Shown here: piece after piece, positions 59,817-64,000 of the stretch
How positions within the stretch are numbered: the stretch's first letter is position 1
How the letters are laid out: every line of letters starts with the position of its first letter
Assembly: GCF_017875645.1 (NCBI RefSeq)
Contig: NZ_JAGGMR010000001.1
Location: 3,658,001-3,722,000 of the forward strand
Source of the DNA: Nocardia goodfellowii
Lineage (GTDB): Bacteria > Actinomycetota > Actinomycetes > Mycobacteriales > Mycobacteriaceae
Direction of reading: 5' to 3'
DNA: 64,000 nt
Notes under the pieces: generated by a model
Databases searched by the model: none
The model's input: the letters and a program-made list of their open reading frames with translations, nothing else
Told to the model about the DNA's origin: nothing
Made by a program: the position numbers and the translations under genes

Positions 59817-60956
59817 GTGAACCCTGGACAGTTCGTACTTCGCACCGCCCTGGTGGCGGCATTGATCACGACGGCGGTGGCGTGCGGTCGTGCCGACGAA
59901 CCACCGGCTCCGCCCCCGGCCGAACTCGCCCAGGCGCTGGATCGCGTGCTGCGGGAAGAGATTCCCGGCGTTCAGATCGTGGTGACCGAGGACGGCACGG
60001 ACACCGTCCACAGCGCCGGGGTCGGCGACGTCGCGACCGCCGCGCCGATTCCCGATGACGCGCGTGTGCGTATCGCGAGCAATACCAAGGCTTTTGTCGC
60101 CACCGTGATGCTGCAACTCGTCGACGAGGGCAAGGTCGGACTCGACACCCCGGTCGAGCATTACCTGCCCGGGATCGTGGCGGGCAACGGGTACGACGGC
60201 ACTCGGATCACCGTGCGAAACCTTTTGCAGCACACCGCCGGACTACCCAATTACATCGACCCGGCCAAGATGGCGAAGAGTATCGGCAACCATTCTCGCC
60301 AGCCGTTCGACGCGGAAGAGGTGGTCCGCGAGACCTTACGGACAAAGGCTCCGCTCGCCGAACCCGGTGCGCTGATGGAGTACTCGAACACCGGCTACCT
60401 GGTGGCGGGTTTGGTCATCGAGCGGGTCACCGGCCGGTCGATCGGGGCCGAACTCGGCAAGCGGATCATCGAACCGCTGGGCTTGGCCTCGACCTATTAT
60501 CCCGAGCCGGGTGAATCGATGCTGCGGGTGCCGGCTATCCACGGCTACGACATGGTCGAGGGCAAGCTCACGGACGTCACCGAGTTGGACGACTACGGAA
60601 TCGGGGGTGCCGACGGCGCACTGGTCTCCACCGGAGCGGACCTGAACCGTTTCTTTCTCGCGCTGCTGGGCGGGCGGCTGCTGCCGGCGGGGCTGCTCGC
60701 GGAAATGCAGCGCACCGTGCCGACTGAGCTGCCGCTACCGGGTCTGCGCGGGGCGGGTCTGGGATTGTTCCGCTACGAGACCTCGTGTGGCACGGAGTTC
60801 TGGGGACATGGTGGCGGCGCTCCGGGTTTCGGGACGCTGGGCGGTGCGACCCCGGGCGGTCGCGCGGTGACCCTGACCGCCAACTTCATGCCGTCCACGG
60901 AGCAGGCGCTGACCGCTCTCGGTGCCGCGCGCGACGCCGCGTTCTGCGCGCGGTGA
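59817..60956 (+). CDS. Serine hydrolase lipoprotein, beta-lactamase fold
   Basis: A 379-residue exported hydrolase with a lipoprotein signal (lipobox TAVAC, Cys23). Motifs are S-x-x-K at Ser88/Lys91 in RIASNTKAF, Y-S-N in LMEYSNTGYLVAG and HGGGAPGFGT. It is closer to D-alanyl-D-alanine carboxypeptidases and esterases of the class C fold than to true beta-lactamases. GTG 59817 is the start. It converges on the response-regulator gene, 8 bases away. Confidence 0.9.
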   Translation: MNPGQFVLRTALVAALITTAVACGRADEPPAPPPAELAQALDRVLREEIPGVQIVVTEDGTDTVHSAGVGDVATAAPIPDDARVRIASNTKAFVATVMLQLVDEGKVGLDTPVEHYLPGIVAGNGYDGTRITVRNLLQHTAGLPNYIDPAKMAKSIGNHSRQPFDAEEVVRETLRTKAPLAEPGALMEYSNTGYLVAGLVIERVTGRSIGAELGKRIIEPLGLASTYYPEPGESMLRVPAIHGYDMVEGKLTDVTELDDYGIGGADGALVSTGADLNRFFLALLGGRLLPAGLLAEMQRTVPTELPLPGLRGAGLGLFRYETSCGTEFWGHGGGAPGFGTLGGATPGGRAVTLTANFMPSTEQALTALGAARDAAFCAR

Positions 60957-60964
60957 CCGCGATG

Positions 60965-61606
60965 TCAGGCGTTCAAATAGGCCAGTACCGCCTGCACCCG
61001 GCGGTGACCGCGATCGGCGCCGGTCAGGTCGAGCTTGGCGAAGATGGCGCGAATGTGTTTGTGCACGGCCGCCTCGCTGACCACCAGCCGTTCGGCGATG
61101 GCGGCGTTGTTGTGTCCTTCGGCCATGTGCCCCAAGACTTCTCGTTCCCGGGCGGTCAAGCCGACGAGTGGATCGCGGCGGTTGCCGAGGATGACGGCGA
61201 TCACCTCGGGATCGAAGACCGTCGCACCGCCCGCCACCCAGCGCAGCGTGTCGACGAATTCCGCGACCGCGCCCACTCGTTCCCGGCGCAGGCAGCCGAC
61301 GCCGCCGGCGCGGTCGGCGAGCAACTCGCCGACCGCGGCCACGTTCTCGATTCCGGACGACAGCACCAGCACGGGCAGCCCGGGATGTCGCTGTCTGGCG
61401 TGCCGCGCCGCGCACGTCCGGTCATCGGTGATCACCACGTCCGGCCGGTTCCGCTCGACGGCGGCGAGGAAACCGGCGTCGTCGCCGACCGCGGCGACCT
61501 CGAACCCGCGCGCGAACAGCAGCGCGGCGAGCCCTTCCCGCAGCAGTGCGTCCTCGGCGGTGATCACGACCCGCAACCCCGCACTCCCCGTGCGATTCGC
61601 GCCCAT
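60965..61606 (-). CDS. LuxR-type response regulator
   Basis: A 213-residue regulator. A receiver-like domain occupies residues 10-125 (LRVVITAEDALLREGLAALL, likely phospho-Asp in DVVITDDR near 57, LPVLVLSSG). A LuxR HTH follows (LTAREREVLGHMAEGHNNAA, then VHKHIRAIFAKLDL). Its ATG overlaps the TGA of the upstream TetR gene by one base (TGATG), so the two are translationally coupled. No histidine kinase is adjacent, so its input is unclear. Confidence 0.88.
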   Translation of the reverse strand: MGANRTGSAGLRVVITAEDALLREGLAALLFARGFEVAAVGDDAGFLAAVERNRPDVVITDDRTCAARHARQRHPGLPVLVLSSGIENVAAVGELLADRAGGVGCLRRERVGAVAEFVDTLRWVAGGATVFDPEVIAVILGNRRDPLVGLTAREREVLGHMAEGHNNAAIAERLVVSEAAVHKHIRAIFAKLDLTGADRGHRRVQAVLAYLNA

Positions 61607-62205
61607 CAGACGATCAGCGCGATCAGCGCACGCATCGATTCGGTGAAGTATTCCGCGCTGACCTCGGTGATGCCGAGTGCGACCAGCTGGGCCAGGCCGG
61701 TAATCAGCCCCTCCACCGCTGGTTGCAGGCGCTGGGCCTGTTCCGGTGTCGTGGTGGCGCCGGAGGTGTCGATGCGGCGGCCGGTCAGCAGGTCTGTCAT
61801 CGCGTCGGTGATGTCCTGGGACTGCGTGATCGTGGCCATCAGTTCCGGCTCCCGGAACGCGACCGCCATCGCCTCCAGTTGGAATGCCATCTGCATGCCG
61901 CGCAGTTCCGCGGTGGCCATCCGGTGGGCGTACCCGGCCAGCCCGTCGAGGACCTCGGTCAACGAGAGTTCGGGGTCCGACAGTGCCGCGAGGGCTTCCA
62001 CCTGTCCGTCGAGCAACCGCCGGCTGGCGGCGAGCAGCAGGCCGCGCTTGCTGCCGAAGATCGAGTAGATCGCGCCGGTGGTGAGATCGGCGCGGGCGGC
62101 GATGTCTTCCAGGCGGGCGGCCTGATACCCCTTCGCGGCGATCTCGGCGACCGCGGCGTCCATGAGCGACTCCCGATTGCGTTGGCGCGACTGGTCTCGG
62201 CGCAT
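61606..62205 (-). CDS. TetR-family repressor
   Basis: A 199-residue TetR protein with HTH LEDIAARADLTTGAIYSIFG near residues 32-51 and a helical ligand domain. It is divergent from the secreted peptidase gene, and the 88-base gap contains two AT-rich 11-base near-palindromes that are the obvious operator. It probably represses both itself and the peptidase. The LuxR gene is co-translated downstream. Confidence 0.9.
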   Translation of the reverse strand: MRRDQSRQRNRESLMDAAVAEIAAKGYQAARLEDIAARADLTTGAIYSIFGSKRGLLLAASRRLLDGQVEALAALSDPELSLTEVLDGLAGYAHRMATAELRGMQMAFQLEAMAVAFREPELMATITQSQDITDAMTDLLTGRRIDTSGATTTPEQAQRLQPAVEGLITGLAQLVALGITEVSAEYFTESMRALIALIV

Positions 62206-62249
62206 CCATTCCTCCGCTCATTCGATGGCCGGGTACGCCCCGACTTCGA

Positions 62250-62277
62250 TAATCCTATTACTAAAATAATCAGATTA
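62250..62277. promoter_or_regulatory. Paired operator between tetR and the peptidase gene
   Basis: TAATCCTATTA (62250-62260) and TAATCAGATTA (62267-62277) are two similar 11-base near-palindromes with starts 17 bases apart, in an AT-rich patch of a GC-rich gap. The second is a perfect palindrome around its central A. They are well placed to overlap the promoters of both divergent genes. Confidence 0.7.
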
Positions 62278-62293
62278 CGAAAGGGGATCGTCG

Positions 62294-63763
62294 ATGATGC
62301 GACGTACCGTGCTGAGCGCAGCCCTGGCCATGTCGATCCTGGTCCCTGTTCCGGCGACGGCGACCGGCTCCGCGTTGGATCGGTTCTATGACCAGGTGTT
62401 GGACTGGAAGCCTTGTGGCACAGCCGATCTGGACGACGCGGGCGCGCACTGCGCCGATGTCACGGTGCCCCTGGACTACGCCGAGCCCGAGGGGCGCACC
62501 ATCACCGTGACGATCTCCCGGCTCGCCGCCACCGACCCGGCCCGCCGCCGGGGAGTCATGCTGTCCAATCCGGGCGGGCCGGGCGGCGCGGGCCTCGACA
62601 TGCAGTTGTTCCTCCGCCCGGACTACACCCCGGACGTGCTCGCTCAGTACGACCTGATCGGTATGGATCCCCGCGGCGTCGGCCGGTCGACCCCGATCAC
62701 CTGCCGCTGGCCCGTCGCGGGGCTGCGCGCCGCGGGCGCCGATGCCGCAGACTACGCGGAATCCGTTGCCTTACAAGCCGACCTGGCACAGCGCTGCCGA
62801 AGCGCCACCGGTGACGCGCTGCCGCATTTCACCACCCGCAATACCGCCCGCGACATGGACGTGATCCGCGCCGCGCTCGGCGAACAGCGGATCAACTACT
62901 TCGGCGGCTCCTACGGCACCTACCTCGGCGCGGTGTTCACGCAGATGTTCCCCGAACGCGCCGACCGCATGGTGTTCGACAGCGCGGTCGATCCGCGGCG
63001 GTACGGCGTCACCATGCTGCGAGATATGGGCCCGGCCAACGAGGCGGCGCTGGACGCCTGGGCCGGCTGGACCGCCGCGCGGGACGGCGAATACCACCTC
63101 GGTACGGACCGCGATCAGGTACGCGCCGCCGTCACGACGCTGATCGACCGGGCCCACCGGCAGCCGATCCGGATCGGCGCGCACCAGGTCGACGACGCGG
63201 TGTTGCCCGCGCTGCTGTTCGATCCGCTGGCGAACCCGAAGACATACGGCGAGCTGGCGGCCCAGCTGCGTCAGCTCACGGACGCCGCTGACGGCCTGCC
63301 GGTGCGGCCGAGTCCCACATTGGACGAAAAGCTCAACCACCTGGTCGCGGGTCAGCCGGACGACGCGCAGACCTGGGCCATCATCTGTAACGACGTGCCC
63401 GCCCCGCGGGACCCGCTCGAGTACTGGCACGCCATCCAGGCCAGTCGATCGACACTGCCGGTTTTCGGCCCGCTCGTGCACAACATCCGGCCGTGCGCGT
63501 TCTGGGCCGACCCGATAGAAACCCCCACCGAGGTGCGCAACGCGTCGCCCGCACTGATCCTGCAGGCCACCGGCGACACTCGCACGGTCTACGAATCCGG
63601 CGTCGCGCTGCACCGGGAGCTGACCGGATCCCGGCTGATCACCGTGCCGGAACTGCGCGTGCACGGCGTGTTCGGGAAGGCCCCGTGCGCGACCGCGGCC
63701 GTGAACGCCTACCTCGGCGCCGGCGTCCTACCGGACCGCGACGTCACCTGTGCAACGAATTGA
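62294..63763 (+). CDS. Secreted alpha/beta hydrolase, tripeptidyl-aminopeptidase type
   Basis: A 489-residue exported hydrolase. It has a signal peptide (LSAALAMSILVPVPATATG), the early VTVPLDYAEPEGRTITVTIS block, and an oxyanion segment NPGGPGGAG near 97. The nucleophile is Ser206 in NYFGGSYGTYLGAVF, the acid site lies in PALILQATGDTRTVYESG, and the TAP-like C-terminus ends with paired cysteines and the His in LRVHGVFG. Such enzymes release tri- or dipeptides or act as esterases outside the cell. It is divergent from a TetR gene that probably controls it. Confidence 0.9.
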   Translation: MMRRTVLSAALAMSILVPVPATATGSALDRFYDQVLDWKPCGTADLDDAGAHCADVTVPLDYAEPEGRTITVTISRLAATDPARRRGVMLSNPGGPGGAGLDMQLFLRPDYTPDVLAQYDLIGMDPRGVGRSTPITCRWPVAGLRAAGADAADYAESVALQADLAQRCRSATGDALPHFTTRNTARDMDVIRAALGEQRINYFGGSYGTYLGAVFTQMFPERADRMVFDSAVDPRRYGVTMLRDMGPANEAALDAWAGWTAARDGEYHLGTDRDQVRAAVTTLIDRAHRQPIRIGAHQVDDAVLPALLFDPLANPKTYGELAAQLRQLTDAADGLPVRPSPTLDEKLNHLVAGQPDDAQTWAIICNDVPAPRDPLEYWHAIQASRSTLPVFGPLVHNIRPCAFWADPIETPTEVRNASPALILQATGDTRTVYESGVALHRELTGSRLITVPELRVHGVFGKAPCATAAVNAYLGAGVLPDRDVTCATN

Positions 63764-63874
63764 CGCCGGGGTCACCAGGGTTGCGAAGATCTCACCGGCG
63801 GGGATCCGGCGTCGGTGAATTTCCGGCGCTCATTAGCATCGATGCGGCGAACATATCGACGAACCCGAGGATCT

Positions 63875-64000
63875 GTGTTGACAACCGAACAACTTGACCG
63901 CTGGAACGCTCAGGAAGCCGCCGCGGAGGCGATGATTCCCCTCATCGGCACGTTGTATCGGGGGAAGGGTGTGACCACCCTGCTGCACAGCCGTCCACTG
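63875..64000 (+). CDS. Glyceraldehyde-3-phosphate dehydrogenase, large type (5' part)
   Basis: The first 42 codons of a gene cut by the window end. The peptide (LDRWNAQEAAAEAMIPLIGT, then LYRGKGVTTLLHSRPL) matches the N-terminal extension of the roughly 480-residue actinobacterial glyceraldehyde-3-phosphate dehydrogenase. The start is GTG 63875 or TTG 63878, after a CGAGG site. The NAD-binding domain lies outside the window, so the call is provisional. Confidence 0.65.
   Translation, partial: MLTTEQLDRWNAQEAAAEAMIPLIGTLYRGKGVTTLLHSRPL

Noticed and set aside
63791..63817. Terminator between the secreted peptidase and the dehydrogenase gene
   Set aside because: TCACCG/CGGTGA arms exist but pairing is interrupted and there is no T-run.

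Overview
The window is a high-GC actinobacterial chromosome segment, most likely from Nocardia or a close mycolic-acid relative. The left half keeps the gene order of the Mycobacterium tuberculosis block around dut-ceoBC-dxs-hemE-hemQ-msrB-aftC-ribD (roughly Rv2699c to Rv2669, recalled from knowledge and not searched). AftC points to an arabinogalactan cell wall. The right half is accessory and does not match that block.

Layout. Positions 0.4-5 kb: DUF4193, DUF3093, dut, DUF3710, an alpha/beta hydrolase, an OB-fold protein and DUF3159. Positions 5-13.7 kb: a SigD/ShbA-like sigma factor, two TrkA-type K+ regulators, an APC permease, a TrmA-type RNA methyltransferase, a SIMPL protein and dxs. 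Positions 13.7-20 kb: RNase D, DUF3000 and the coproporphyrin-branch heme genes hemE-hemY-hemQ. Positions 20-28.7 kb: msrB, aftC, a secreted hydrolase-like lipoprotein, a RibD-like reductase, ZapE, a tyrosine phosphatase, a hydrolase, a GNAT and an MFS transporter. Positions 28.9-31.8 kb: a P450 and an FMO-type monooxygenase. Positions 32-37 kb: a coiled-coil/disordered protein, then a tail-to-tail pair of nuclease-like proteins. Positions 37-40 kb: an XRE/MmyB regulator with a short-chain dehydrogenase, a class A beta-lactamase and a CPBP protease.

Positions 40-53 kb are the accessory core. An NB-ARC/TPR STAND protein is paired with a small membrane protein that carries the same short beta-type repeat. 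Next comes a probable decayed genomic island (about 43.39-49.75 kb), bounded by a roughly 37-40 bp direct repeat beside a Gly-Cys-Val tRNA cluster. It holds integrase and toxin remnants, a GNAT-like protein, an OLD-family ATPase/Toprim nuclease behind a perfect SOS (LexA) box, and a frameshifted PUA/zinc-ribbon/HNH nuclease. Past the tRNAs is a TerD domain fused to a PD-(D/E)xK-like nuclease domain. The remainder (53-64 kb) holds a methyltransferase, an NmrA-like protein, two serine hydrolases of the beta-lactamase fold, a PolA-like polymerase, an EamA transporter, an Rv1733c-like membrane protein, a coupled TetR/LuxR pair divergent from a secreted peptidase, and the start of a large-type glyceraldehyde-3-phosphate dehydrogenase.

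The best candidates for something not well described are the NB-ARC/TPR plus membrane-protein pair, the SOS-controlled OLD nuclease inside the island, the TerD-nuclease fusion, and the convergent CoiA-like/TnsA-like pair at 34-36 kb. All functional statements rest on motif reading by eye; no database search was possible.
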